41,121 nucleotides of DNA from an uncultured Oscillospiraceae bacterium. GTDB taxonomy: Bacteria > Bacillota > Clostridia > Oscillospirales > Oscillospiraceae. Below are positions 7,076-14,907 of the stretch, one piece after another (within the stretch, counting starts at the first letter, position 1; every line of letters begins with the position of its first letter). The notes below the pieces were generated by a model that worked only from the letters and a program-made list of their open reading frames with translations, was not told the origin of the DNA and did no database searches. The DNA lies in contig CANQTO010000019.1 of the NCBI GenBank assembly GCA_947626785.1, positions 1-41,121 of the forward strand, written 5' to 3'. The translations under genes were made by a program, and so were the position numbers.

Positions 7076-8999
7076 GCTCTCCCTGCGCAATGCCCGGCGG
7101 CAGGCCCGGGATTATCTGGTCTACTTCGTCACCATGGTGCTGGCCGCCGCGCTCCTGTATACCTTCAACGCCCTGGCGGTGTCTGAGGAAGTCCGGTTCC
7201 TGGCGGCCGGGTCGGCGAATCTTACGCTGATGATCGCCCTGGGCAGCCTGGCTGTGGTGTGCGTGTTCGGGTGGCTTGCGGCCTATTCCACCCGCTTCAT
7301 GCTCTCCCGGCGGGGCCGGGAGTTCGGGCTCTATCTGCTCAGCGGGCTGACTAACCGCCAGGTGGCCCGGCTGTTCTTCCTGGAAAACGTAACGGTGGGC
7401 GCCGCCGCTCTGGTCCTGGGCGCAGCCCTCGGCGGCCTGCTCTGGCAGCTGCTGCGGGCGATCGTGCTGGCCATGTTTGCCCAGCCATATCATTTTACCC
7501 TAGAGTTCTCCCTCCCCGCCCTGGGGCGGACCGGGCTGTACTTCGCGCTGATCTATCTCTTCGCCCTGCGCAGGAGCCGGAAACGCCTCCGGAAGATGAA
7601 GATCTGTGACCTGCTCTATTTTGACCGTCAGAACGAGGGCGCGGTACTGCGGACCGGGGCCCTGCGCCGCCTGGTGTTTGGCTTGTCTCTGGTCCTTGGG
7701 GTGATCGGGACTTGCCTGCTCCTGCAAATGAGTGCGTATGTGGCCCTGGCCGGGGCGCTCTGCGCCGTTCTCGCCCTGTTTGGCTTTTTCCTGAGCTTTG
7801 CCTCCGGCGTACCCGCTTTTTTTGACCGCCGTCCCGCCCGAAAATACCGGGGACAAAGCCTGCTCATTTTCCGCAGCCTGACGGCCAAGCTTGCCAGCAT
7901 GGGCGTTTTGATGGCGGTGCTCTCCGTCGTTTTCGCGGCCACGCTGATCTCTGAGGGCAGTTCCTCCGTGCTTTACGGCATCATGAAGGGGCGGACCGCG
8001 GAGGCGGCCTGCTTCGACCTCTATATCGGGATAGAGGGAGAAAAACAGGATCCCGGGCCGTACCTGACTTATATCGGCGAGAATATCCCGGTGGAGCGGG
8101 AGAGGCTGTATCAGGTCTTTCTTACCGGAAAAACACAGCTGCAGGACTATCTGAAGGACGCCTATTACAACTACGGCTACGACAGCGACCCCGTCCTCCG
8201 CTGGAGCGATTACGCGGCCCTACGCTCCATCGCCGGCTATCCGGAGGTGGAGCCGCCCGGACCGGGGCAGTGCCTCATCCACTGTATGCCCTACCTGGCC
8301 GGGCCCTTAGGGTCGTATCAGGAAGCGCTTCTTGTGGGGGAGACTTCCCTGAGCCCCGGCGGCCTGTACACAGAACGCCTGTCCCAAAGCTACGGGACGG
8401 CCAACGGCCGGGGCTATATCCTGGTGGTGTCCGACGAGGCGGCGGAGAGGCTGCCGGTGCATCACCTGGCCTACGCAGCCAAAACCGCCCAGCCTATGAC
8501 GGCCGGGCAGTATGAGGCTCTGGCCGGTCTGGCCGGGGTGGAGCGCGGCCGGGAGAATTATACCTTTGTTCTCAGCAAGGCCCATGAGGAAGCCGAGGTG
8601 GCCGCTCAGGCCGTCCTGGTCTGTTTCCCCCTGTACTATCTGGCCCTGGCCCTGATGAGCACTGCCGTCACCATCCTGACCATCCAGCAGCTCAGCGAGA
8701 CGGAGCGCTTCCGGCGGCAGTTTACGCTCCTGCACGAGCTGGGCATGGACCGGCGGGAGATGGCCCGGGCGCTGGGCCGGCAGTTTGCCCTGTATTACAG
8801 CCTGCCCGCCGTCCCGGCGGTGCTGCTCGCCGCTTCCTTTATCGTGCATCTGGCCATGATGCCCGAGCCGGGCGTCATGGTGGGATGGAACAGCCCCGGG
8901 GCTATCGTGGCGGTCTCGCTGGGCGTATTTTTCCTGATCTACGGGGTCTACATCCTGCTGGCCTACACCGGCATGAGGCGGAACGTACTTCCCAATTGA
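7062..8999 (+). CDS. Bce-type ABC transporter permease (FtsX-like, with large extracellular sensor domain)
   Basis: A 645-residue membrane protein. It starts with the family's usual LSLRNARRQARDYLVYFVTM and TM1 (about 19-38), has further helices up to about residue 300, then a hydrophilic extracellular domain (about 300-520) and a last group of helices that includes a 4-residue-short loop after LYYLALALMSTAVTIL. This long external loop between the late helices is the hallmark of BceB/VraG permeases, where it binds the peptide or its lipid complex. GTG 7062 is chosen over GTG 7053: it has GGGGGG 8 bases upstream and gives a family-like N-terminus, though 7053 adds only three residues. It overlaps the ATPase gene by 14 bases. 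Confidence 0.9.
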   Translation: MTYCKLSLRNARRQARDYLVYFVTMVLAAALLYTFNALAVSEEVRFLAAGSANLTLMIALGSLAVVCVFGWLAAYSTRFMLSRRGREFGLYLLSGLTNRQVARLFFLENVTVGAAALVLGAALGGLLWQLLRAIVLAMFAQPYHFTLEFSLPALGRTGLYFALIYLFALRRSRKRLRKMKICDLLYFDRQNEGAVLRTGALRRLVFGLSLVLGVIGTCLLLQMSAYVALAGALCAVLALFGFFLSFASGVPAFFDRRPARKYRGQSLLIFRSLTAKLASMGVLMAVLSVVFAATLISEGSSSVLYGIMKGRTAEAACFDLYIGIEGEKQDPGPYLTYIGENIPVERERLYQVFLTGKTQLQDYLKDAYYNYGYDSDPVLRWSDYAALRSIAGYPEVEPPGPGQCLIHCMPYLAGPLGSYQEALLVGETSLSPGGLYTERLSQSYGTANGRGYILVVSDEAAERLPVHHLAYAAKTAQPMTAGQYEALAGLAGVERGRENYTFVLSKAHEEAEVAAQAVLVCFPLYYLALALMSTAVTILTIQQLSETERFRRQFTLLHELGMDRREMARALGRQFALYYSLPAVPAVLLAASFIVHLAMMPEPGVMVGWNSPGAIVAVSLGVFFLIYGVYILLAYTGMRRNVLPN

Positions 9000-9024
9000 G
9001 AAATGAGATGAAAACGGGGGGAGA

Positions 9025-9969
9025 ATGAGTATGAAACGGACCAAATATCCCATCCATCCGGACTTCCGGCGCTGGGCCCACATGAACCCGCCCTTAAACC
9101 GGCGGCTGCTCCCGGTCATGCAAGGGCTCCTGGGGCTGCTGTTTTCGCGGGAAAAGCCGGACCGGGAGCTGTCCGTGGAGCGCGAGAGCGTCCCCGGCCC
9201 CGGCGGGCAGGTCCCGGCCCTGTTGTACAGCCCCCGGGACCTGCCCGGCAGGGCTCCCTGCCTGGTCTACTATCACGGGGGCGGCTTCGCGCTGCCCGCC
9301 GCGCCCTATCACTACCGGCTGGCCCGGGAGTATGCCCTGCGCTGCCGCTGCCGGGTGCTGTTCGTGGACTACCGGCTGGCGCCGGCGCACCCCTTTCCCG
9401 CCGCGCCGGAGGACTGCTTTGCCGCCTATGCCTGGCTTTTGGAGCAGGGGGAGGCTCTGGCGGTGGACACCTCCCAGGTGGCCGTGGGCGGGGACAGCGC
9501 CGGGGGCGCTCTGGCGGCCGCCGTCTGCCTCATGGCCCGGGACCGGGGCCTGGCTCTTCCCTGCGGGCAGCTGCTGGTCTACCCGGTCACGGGCGTCGGG
9601 ACCCAGACCGAGTCCATGCGGCAGTTTACGGACACGCCCATGTGCAACAGCCGGGATATTGAAAAGTACGACGCCTTTTACCGCCCGGACCCCCGGGCCG
9701 GGAACTGGGAATACGCCTCGCCCCTGGACGCGGCTTCTTTAGAAGGTATGCCGCCCGCCTACATCGAGACGGCGGAGTTCGACTGCCTCCGGGACGGCGC
9801 TCTGTTGTATGCCCGGCGGCTGGAGGCCTCCGGCGTCCCCGTCCGCCTGCACAGCACCCGGGGCACCATGCACGGCTATGACATCGTGCTGGACAGCCCC
9901 ATCACCCGGCAGAGCGTAGCCGAACGTGTGGCTTTCTTAAATGACGTGTTTCGGGAGCGTGGGAGCTGA
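9025..9969 (+). CDS. Alpha/beta hydrolase, hormone-sensitive-lipase family esterase
   Basis: A 314-residue cytoplasmic esterase of the HSL (family IV) type. The oxyanion-hole motif HGGG is at 84-87, followed by VDYRLAPAHPFPA. The nucleophile S158 lies in GDSAGG. The acid is probably D253 in AEFDCLRD, and H283 in TMHGYD completes the triad. It has no signal peptide or membrane anchor. The start ATG 9025 follows GGGGGGAGA. It lies 25 bases after the Bce permease on the same strand with no terminator between, so it may be co-transcribed. Whether it has a role in peptide resistance or is a passenger is not shown. The natural ester is unknown. Confidence 0.92.
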   Translation: MSMKRTKYPIHPDFRRWAHMNPPLNRRLLPVMQGLLGLLFSREKPDRELSVERESVPGPGGQVPALLYSPRDLPGRAPCLVYYHGGGFALPAAPYHYRLAREYALRCRCRVLFVDYRLAPAHPFPAAPEDCFAAYAWLLEQGEALAVDTSQVAVGGDSAGGALAAAVCLMARDRGLALPCGQLLVYPVTGVGTQTESMRQFTDTPMCNSRDIEKYDAFYRPDPRAGNWEYASPLDAASLEGMPPAYIETAEFDCLRDGALLYARRLEASGVPVRLHSTRGTMHGYDIVLDSPITRQSVAERVAFLNDVFRERGS

Positions 9970-9970
9970 G

Positions 9971-10020
9971 AAAACAGTATAACAGGGCTGGCCCAAAAGC
10001 CAGCCCTGTTATGCTGTTTT
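9971..10020. terminator. Very long symmetric intrinsic terminator
   Basis: Stem 9971-9992 pairs with 9999-10020 around a CCAAAA loop. The 14-bp core (ATAACAGGGCTGGC) is extended by AAAACAG/CTGTTTT after one mismatch. It starts right after the esterase stop codon, ends in TTTT on both strands, and closes the Bce/esterase operon. Confidence 0.85.
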
Positions 10021-10246
10021 GAGGAACGGTTTGCTTATTCTTCCGCATCCCAGCCATACCATTTGTTGTATCGTCATTTCCCCCACTTTATTCTTCCACT
10101 TGGAAAGGATAAAAGCATCCATTTCATCGGCGTCCTGAAATTGCCGCCGGTCTTTAACAGGAGAGAAAACCGGGCGAAATAATGTTCAAAAAACAGATAC
10201 ACCGTTCATTCCCCCTCAAAACACCCTGCGAATAGTCACTTTCCGG

Positions 10247-10276
10247 TTGACAAATATGAACGAGCAGATATACTAT
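10247..10276 (+). promoter_or_regulatory. Orphan promoter-like pair
   Basis: TTGACA (10247-10252), an 18-base spacer and TACTAT (10271-10276), with TATAAA overlapping to 10279. No gene follows on this strand before the oppositely oriented 10,519 gene. It may drive a short RNA that would end at the hairpins 10445-10511, antisense to the end of that gene. Confidence 0.4.
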
Positions 10277-10444
10277 AAATAAAGGAAACGTGAAACAGGG
10301 AAGGATCCCCGGGACGTTTGAAAGGCCGTTTTGAGCGGACTTGGCGGCCGTGATCCCGGCGGCGGGAGGCATAGAAAGATAGATCCGTTGGAAAAACCGT
10401 GTAGCCCCTTTCGTAATAAAAAGTGCCGGCTGAAGCAATGCGCA

Positions 10445-10511
10445 GCTTGTAGACAAAGTCCAAAGGACTTTGTCTACAAGCCGGTGTGCGGTCACAAACT
10501 GCGACCGCACA
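10445..10511. repeat. Two adjacent large hairpins at the left end of the island
   Basis: The first is a perfect 17-bp stem, 10445-10461 with 10465-10481, around AAA; its arm begins GCTTGTAGACAAAGTCC. The second is TGTGCGGTC (10485-10493) with GACCGCACA (10503-10511). They lie just after the stop codon of the minus-strand gene and may end its transcript, but no T-run follows closely. They resemble other intergenic hairpin clusters in this window in style but not in sequence. Confidence 0.8.
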
Positions 10512-10518
10512 GAAGGAT

Positions 10519-11421
10519 TTACTCATCCTTATCGAGACGATGGTTCGCCCTGTACGAGATGCGGCTGACCTGGGAAGCGACCTGATCGTGGTCGTTGGTG
10601 TCCGCTTTCACGGATTCCGGAGTCAGTTTGCGACCGGCAATCATGTCGCGGATCTCCGACAGCTCGATATCGTTCCTCTTGGCGATCTCGAGGAGGATCT
10701 CCGCGTAAGCGAGGTCAGGGCCCTTGTCGAGGATCAAGCTGGCAAGCTGACGCGGCTTCATGGAAAGGTGCGTGACGGCGAGCCGCACCATCACCTCGGC
10801 GGGGCGCTTGCGCAGCAGCTCGATCTCGTGAAAGATAACTTTCTTCTTCTCAGCGCGCTTTTTTGCCTGCTCGGCATTGGATTTCGCTATGCGTTCCCCG
10901 ACCGTCTCCTTCGCCAAGAGGATGGCGTCAGGATCGTATGTAGAGTCTCCGATAATGTCGGCCAGCACAGCGCCATTTTCGTTGATGTCGCTGTTGATGG
11001 GAGTATCCCAGGGGACGACCTCTACCGGAGGGAGCTTCCTCCACAGGTCGTTGACCTTGTTGTTGACGATCCTGTAGGTGTAGAAGACTTTCTTGGAGAC
11101 CGGAGACTGGGCCAGAATGTGATCGAGTTTCTTCATGATGTGAAGGAGAATGTCCATCTGGATGTCGTAAAGGTCCATCCCCCCATTTTCAATCAAAAAC
11201 TTGACCTTGTCCGCGTTGCCAGGGACGATCTTACCGGTTTTGGTTTTCCCGGTTTTGCTTGCGAGGGCGAAATAGTTGATGAAATTCTGAGTGGCAAAAT
11301 ACAACTCGTTCGACAGATTTGCGTTTTTGGGAAGTCTGAGCTCATCAGCGGTAGAGATTCCGTTTTCCTCGATCTTGGAAAGAATGGACACGAATCTTTC
11401 ATAGTGCTTGTTGCTAGTCAT
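10519..11421 (-). CDS. Island protein with weak sigma-factor-like segment, 300 aa
   Basis: I do not recognise a family with certainty. The protein is soluble and largely helical. Around residues 100-170 the run VFYTYRIVNNKVNDLWRKLP, then VVPWDTPINSDINENGAVLADIIGD, resembles sigma-70 region 2 and the following linker, where an acidic L.D.I.D stretch is common. A lysine/alanine-rich helix (EQAKKRAEKKK) and a C-terminal part with IELSEIRDMIAGRKLT follow. ATG 11421 is chosen because AGAGGAGAG sits about 6 bases upstream; the earlier ATG 11439 has none. It is divergent from the five-gene cassette and shares its control region, so a regulatory role is the working guess. It could equally be a structural island protein. 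Confidence 0.6.
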   Translation of the reverse strand: MTSNKHYERFVSILSKIEENGISTADELRLPKNANLSNELYFATQNFINYFALASKTGKTKTGKIVPGNADKVKFLIENGGMDLYDIQMDILLHIMKKLDHILAQSPVSKKVFYTYRIVNNKVNDLWRKLPPVEVVPWDTPINSDINENGAVLADIIGDSTYDPDAILLAKETVGERIAKSNAEQAKKRAEKKKVIFHEIELLRKRPAEVMVRLAVTHLSMKPRQLASLILDKGPDLAYAEILLEIAKRNDIELSEIRDMIAGRKLTPESVKADTNDHDQVASQVSRISYRANHRLDKDE

Positions 11422-11491
11422 GTTGGGCTCTCCTCTCATTTTTTATTGAGGACGTTGTTCCGTCCTTCTGATTAGAGGATATACCCAGGCA

Positions 11492-11579
11492 ATCAAGCAT
11501 CGTTAAGTTTGGTATCAAGCAGAAAAAAAGTGAAAAAAAAAGAAACTATCAAGAAGATATTTCTTGATAGTTTCTTGAT
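11492..11579. promoter_or_regulatory. Divergent control region with five ATCAAG motifs
   Basis: ATCAAGCA occurs at 11492-11499 and 11514-11521 (22 bases apart), ATCAAGAA at 11548-11555, and the inverted TTCTTGAT at 11561-11568 and 11572-11579 (11 bases apart). Spacing by whole helical turns suggests co-operative binding of one regulator between the divergent island genes. A tentative minus-strand promoter, TTAACG-17-TATATC, overlaps the first two sites. No plus-strand promoter could be fixed. Confidence 0.55.
11522..11574 (-). terminator. Hairpin with long T-run on the minus strand
   Basis: GAAACTATCAAGAA (11542-11555), loop GATAT and TTCTTGATAGTTTC (11561-11574) form a perfect 14-bp stem. 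On the minus strand it is followed by nine T's, CAC and seven more T's. This is a textbook intrinsic terminator, but no minus-strand gene precedes it. It may stop antisense transcription from the cassette or be primarily the operator dyad. Confidence 0.55.
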
Positions 11580-11632
11580 AAGGCTGAATTAGAATAAGAT
11601 GGACGGTTTATCTAAGAGGGATTGAAAAGCCT

Positions 11633-13132
11633 ATGATGCAAGTCAAACTACCGCGAGGAATAAAGTATAGAGTAGAGATTCCGCAACCAGGGATTATCAT
11701 TCCAGGCTCTGAAAATGAACCAATTATCACTGTATTTGGACGTGATTCTAACATACAGTATAAATTGATTTCCTGCGCTTTGGAACAAGATTGCATTGTC
11801 CAAGATACTTATTCTGCTGGTAACTTGGACGATGATGAGATTGAAATGATTGATTCTTGGGTAGAGTACCTCACCCCATCTTTGTTACAGGAAGCCGGGG
11901 TTCGACATACTATACATTTTCTTCCAGATTCTACGTGCTACTATGATTTTGCTTCACAAACTCTGTATGGTGCTAATGGATATAAAGAGAAAAAAGGTGT
12001 GCGCACGGAGAATCGAGAAAATACCGCACCGATCAACGGAGAGCCATACAAGCTTAAGAAAAGCGAAACAGCATTTATCGAGTTGTTGACTCGCACACCA
12101 AATGCACCGTTTTCAATGGAAGATGTCGAGGATTTGTCAGGCCTTCATGGTGCTGGCAGTGTGACATCAACTTGGCATGAATTTAAAAGACATGACTCAG
12201 CCATTGATGCGACCTTCGATAGAAAAAATGGAATGTTCTTTTATCGGGGCATTCCTCAAATATGGGTTATTGGTGAAGACAAAGAAGATGAACTTACATT
12301 AAAGAAGCTTTTTGAAGTAGTAGGATATGGAGATGTTGTGGCTTCTTTTGATAAGACACGGCTAAGAGTCTGTCTTGCTGAGAAAGCGTCACCAGAAGAA
12401 AAACTCATGTTTCTCGGAGTAGCCAACGCCTTGATTGACTTAACAACAATAGAAATGGATATCAATAGATTTGTTGTTAGTAACTATTGCCCGGCGTCCG
12501 TGTTGATCGGGTTTCTTAATAGGTATAGTAGTGATAATAGTGTTTCTCTTGAAGCCGTGTGGAAAGCTTTACGAGAAAAACTCACCGAGAATCTCACATT
12601 GAGTTTAAACGCTTCAACATACCATTATGAAACAGAAGAGATTCCGTCTCGGCTGGCCGACTTAAAGGGATATACGGTTACAGCCGGGCGACTTGAAAAA
12701 TCATTACAGCGCATTTGCCCCGCAATAAAGAGTATCATAACTTCTACTCGTGTTGGCACGGATTATTTTGGGTACTGTGATATCGCAGTAAAGCCTAGTA
12801 CGGTAGTAGATTATATTGCTGCACTCGTCTTGGCTTGCTTTAGCTATTGTCGCTCTGAGCAAGATCCTATGATTTCACAGAAAAAAACTCGTTATCAAAG
12901 TATACTTACCGCATTGATTCGTAAGCAGTTCAATTATTCTCCTCCGGGAGATGGGAAAAAAGGTATTATTGAAGAAATCCAGAGAATGTTGGCTGAGATT
13001 CAGTTAGAAACAAGAGAAGCTGGTTTGGACTCTTCCGTTTCAAAGCTTATCAAAATCAACGATCTACTTAATCTCCTAGGTAATAATGACTCAAATAGCC
13101 TACTACAAACTTCAATAGGTAGGGAACTTTAA
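11633..13132 (+). CDS. Island protein of unknown family, 499 aa
   Basis: I do not recognise it. It is soluble, with no signal or membrane segment. The N-terminal 130 residues are beta-rich (KYRVEIPQPGIIIPGSENEP, HTIHFLPDSTCYYDF). A segment near 145-210 (SETAFIELLTRTPNAPFSMEDVEDLSG then SVTSTWHEFK) has the pattern of a winged-helix unit. The C-terminal half is helical, with a Cys-containing stretch ALVLACFSYCRSE. The DNA is clearly more AT-rich than all neighbours, a sign of foreign origin. ATG 11633 (or 11636) follows AGAGGG at some distance. It is the first gene of the plus-strand cassette, 15 bases before the VirD4-like ATPase, and may be the target-recognition or adaptor component. Confidence 0.7.
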   Translation: MMQVKLPRGIKYRVEIPQPGIIIPGSENEPIITVFGRDSNIQYKLISCALEQDCIVQDTYSAGNLDDDEIEMIDSWVEYLTPSLLQEAGVRHTIHFLPDSTCYYDFASQTLYGANGYKEKKGVRTENRENTAPINGEPYKLKKSETAFIELLTRTPNAPFSMEDVEDLSGLHGAGSVTSTWHEFKRHDSAIDATFDRKNGMFFYRGIPQIWVIGEDKEDELTLKKLFEVVGYGDVVASFDKTRLRVCLAEKASPEEKLMFLGVANALIDLTTIEMDINRFVVSNYCPASVLIGFLNRYSSDNSVSLEAVWKALREKLTENLTLSLNASTYHYETEEIPSRLADLKGYTVTAGRLEKSLQRICPAIKSIITSTRVGTDYFGYCDIAVKPSTVVDYIAALVLACFSYCRSEQDPMISQKKTRYQSILTALIRKQFNYSPPGDGKKGIIEEIQRMLAEIQLETREAGLDSSVSKLIKINDLLNLLGNNDSNSLLQTSIGREL

Positions 13133-13147
13133 GGAGACAAATGAACT

Positions 13148-14893
13148 ATGATTAGCACGAACAACCCAAATCTTTCACGCCCGGAAGTGCTGTTCCAGGA
13201 GTTTGCCCATCTTGACATCAACACGCACCGTTTTTCAGGAAAGAGATCCTTTGATGGTCAATTTGGAGGCGTTCCCCTCCTATACAGTAAAGAAAAACAA
13301 CAGCTGGCTGTGGACGCTACGGATAACCATACCCTTGTCATTGGCGCCTCCGGCAGCAAAAAAACCCGCTCCCTGGTCCTGCCCGCCATCAAAGTTTTAG
13401 CTTACGCTGGCGAGAGTATGATCATCAATGATCCGAAGGGCGAGCTTTATACCCGCACAGCCGGTGAGCTCCGGGACTTGGAATACAATATAATTACGGT
13501 CAACCTCCGTGATCCGTCCGTGGGGCATGCCTTCAATCCGCTGCAAATACCGTACAGCTATTATAAGGCGGGGGATATGGATAAGGCGGCGGAATTTGCC
13601 AACGATATTGCGAACACGCTCATACTGGGTGAGATCGCGACCGACGACCCGTTCTGGGCATACTCCGCGTACGATACATGCCTAGGTCTCATTTTGCTCC
13701 TTTTTAAACTGTGCAAAGAAATGGATTATCCCGATAACGCCGTGAGTATCTCAAATCTTTTGCGGCTTAGGAGAAAACTGTTTGAAAACGGAGTAAATGC
13801 CAAAAACTCTCCGCTTTGGAAATGGGCAAGCAAAGACGAGTTGATCGCGGCAAGCTTGACAGGGAGCGTAATGACCGCGCAGGATACAATGCGCGGGATC
13901 CTCGCGACGCTGGATCAAAAGCTAAGGGCGCTGGCGATACAACCTTCTTTGCTGGAAATGCTGGCTAACTCTAATTTTGACATTGAAGAGATCGGACAGA
14001 GCAAAACCGCGGTCTATCTTATTACTCCAGATGAAAAAACGACCTATTCCTCGATCGTCGCGATGTTTATTTCGCAAAGCTATCAGCGTCTGATTTATTC
14101 TGCGACACAGAATGGAGGCCGTCTGAGCGTTCGCGTCAACTATATTCTGGATGAGTTCAGCAGTCTTCCGGCTATTGGCAGCGATTTCCCGAGCATGATT
14201 TCTGCCGCCAGATCCAGAAATATACGTTATCTGATCTGTATCCAATCAAAGTCCCAGTTGGTTAAGCGCTATAAGGAAGAAGCGGCGACGATCATTTCAA
14301 ATTGCACGAACTGGGTCGTACTATTTACACGGGAGCTCGAGCTCCTGCGAGAAGTGTCTGAGCTGTGTGGGCAAAAGAAGGATCGGACGCCCAACGTTTC
14401 GGTTTATGACCTCCAACATCTATCGAAAGATAAGGATGAAGCTCTTTTGCTGGCAGGAAAAGCAAAACCATGTCTTGTAAATCTGCTGGATATCGATCGC
14501 TTTGGGGAACACAGCTACAAAGTGATCGATTTCGAAACACCAGAAAGGCTATCGAGATTCAACGTTGATTTTTCCGAACTACCCGCTGAGGCCAGAGCAA
14601 TTATCGAAGAGGAACGCGCGCGATTGTCCGCTCCTTTGAATCCGGGATTCGGCCCATTTAATACCCCTAGTTTAAATCCTCCGCGTTCGCCAATAACTCC
14701 GCCGGGAGCGGGAGAAAAAACGATAGATCCAGTCGATGAGCTGCTTGCAAGTATAGATAAAAGGATCGCTGAACTTGAAGAGGAAGAACGCAAACAATCG
14801 ATCGATTCTAAATTGGGCAGTGTCGTAGATACCATAAAAGAACGCCGTAACGGACTATATCAAGCAGGTGTGACCGAGTCCACCGAAGAATAA
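13148..14893 (+). CDS. Soluble VirD4/TraG-like P-loop ATPase
   Basis: A 581-residue ATPase of the VirD4/TraG coupling-protein superfamily. The P-loop GASGSKKT is at 66-73, NDPKGELY at 94-101, DPSVGHAFNPL near 122, Walker B YILDEFSSLP at 332-341, and the conserved arginine-rich sensor region ISAARSRNIRYLICIQSKSQL at 351-371. Unlike conjugative coupling proteins it has no N-terminal membrane helices. The P-loop has Lys where the usual Gly precedes the catalytic Lys (K71 before K72). After about residue 480 the tail is Pro-rich then acidic/helical, likely a partner-binding region. AAGGAG lies 11 bases before ATG 13148. No relaxase or channel genes are near, so classical DNA transfer is unlikely. 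Confidence 0.88.
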   Translation: MISTNNPNLSRPEVLFQEFAHLDINTHRFSGKRSFDGQFGGVPLLYSKEKQQLAVDATDNHTLVIGASGSKKTRSLVLPAIKVLAYAGESMIINDPKGELYTRTAGELRDLEYNIITVNLRDPSVGHAFNPLQIPYSYYKAGDMDKAAEFANDIANTLILGEIATDDPFWAYSAYDTCLGLILLLFKLCKEMDYPDNAVSISNLLRLRRKLFENGVNAKNSPLWKWASKDELIAASLTGSVMTAQDTMRGILATLDQKLRALAIQPSLLEMLANSNFDIEEIGQSKTAVYLITPDEKTTYSSIVAMFISQSYQRLIYSATQNGGRLSVRVNYILDEFSSLPAIGSDFPSMISAARSRNIRYLICIQSKSQLVKRYKEEAATIISNCTNWVVLFTRELELLREVSELCGQKKDRTPNVSVYDLQHLSKDKDEALLLAGKAKPCLVNLLDIDRFGEHSYKVIDFETPERLSRFNVDFSELPAEARAIIEEERARLSAPLNPGFGPFNTPSLNPPRSPITPPGAGEKTIDPVDELLASIDKRIAELEEEERKQSIDSKLGSVVDTIKERRNGLYQAGVTESTEE

Positions 14894-14907
14894 GGAGAAT
14901 GGATCAT

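Larger units (their letters stand above)
10021..10518. other. Intergenic stretch, no convincing gene
   Basis: No protein with family character is seen on either strand. The short ORFs here overlap repeats and lack ribosome sites. A promoter-like pair (10247-10276) is followed by AAAGGA and a 14-codon GTG frame (10290-10334), which could be a leader peptide or chance. Two large hairpins (10445-10511) end the stretch at the island boundary. Confidence 0.6.

Noticed and set aside
10331-10585. 84-codon frame with several Cys residues
   Set aside because: It runs through the large hairpin and the end of the opposite gene, has no ribosome site, and its repeated QSPKDFVYKP-like text comes from the inverted repeat.
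13141-13155. Four-codon frame just before the VirD4-like gene as a coupling leader
   Set aside because: It is too short to judge; it fits the AAGGAG spacing no better than ATG 13148 does.
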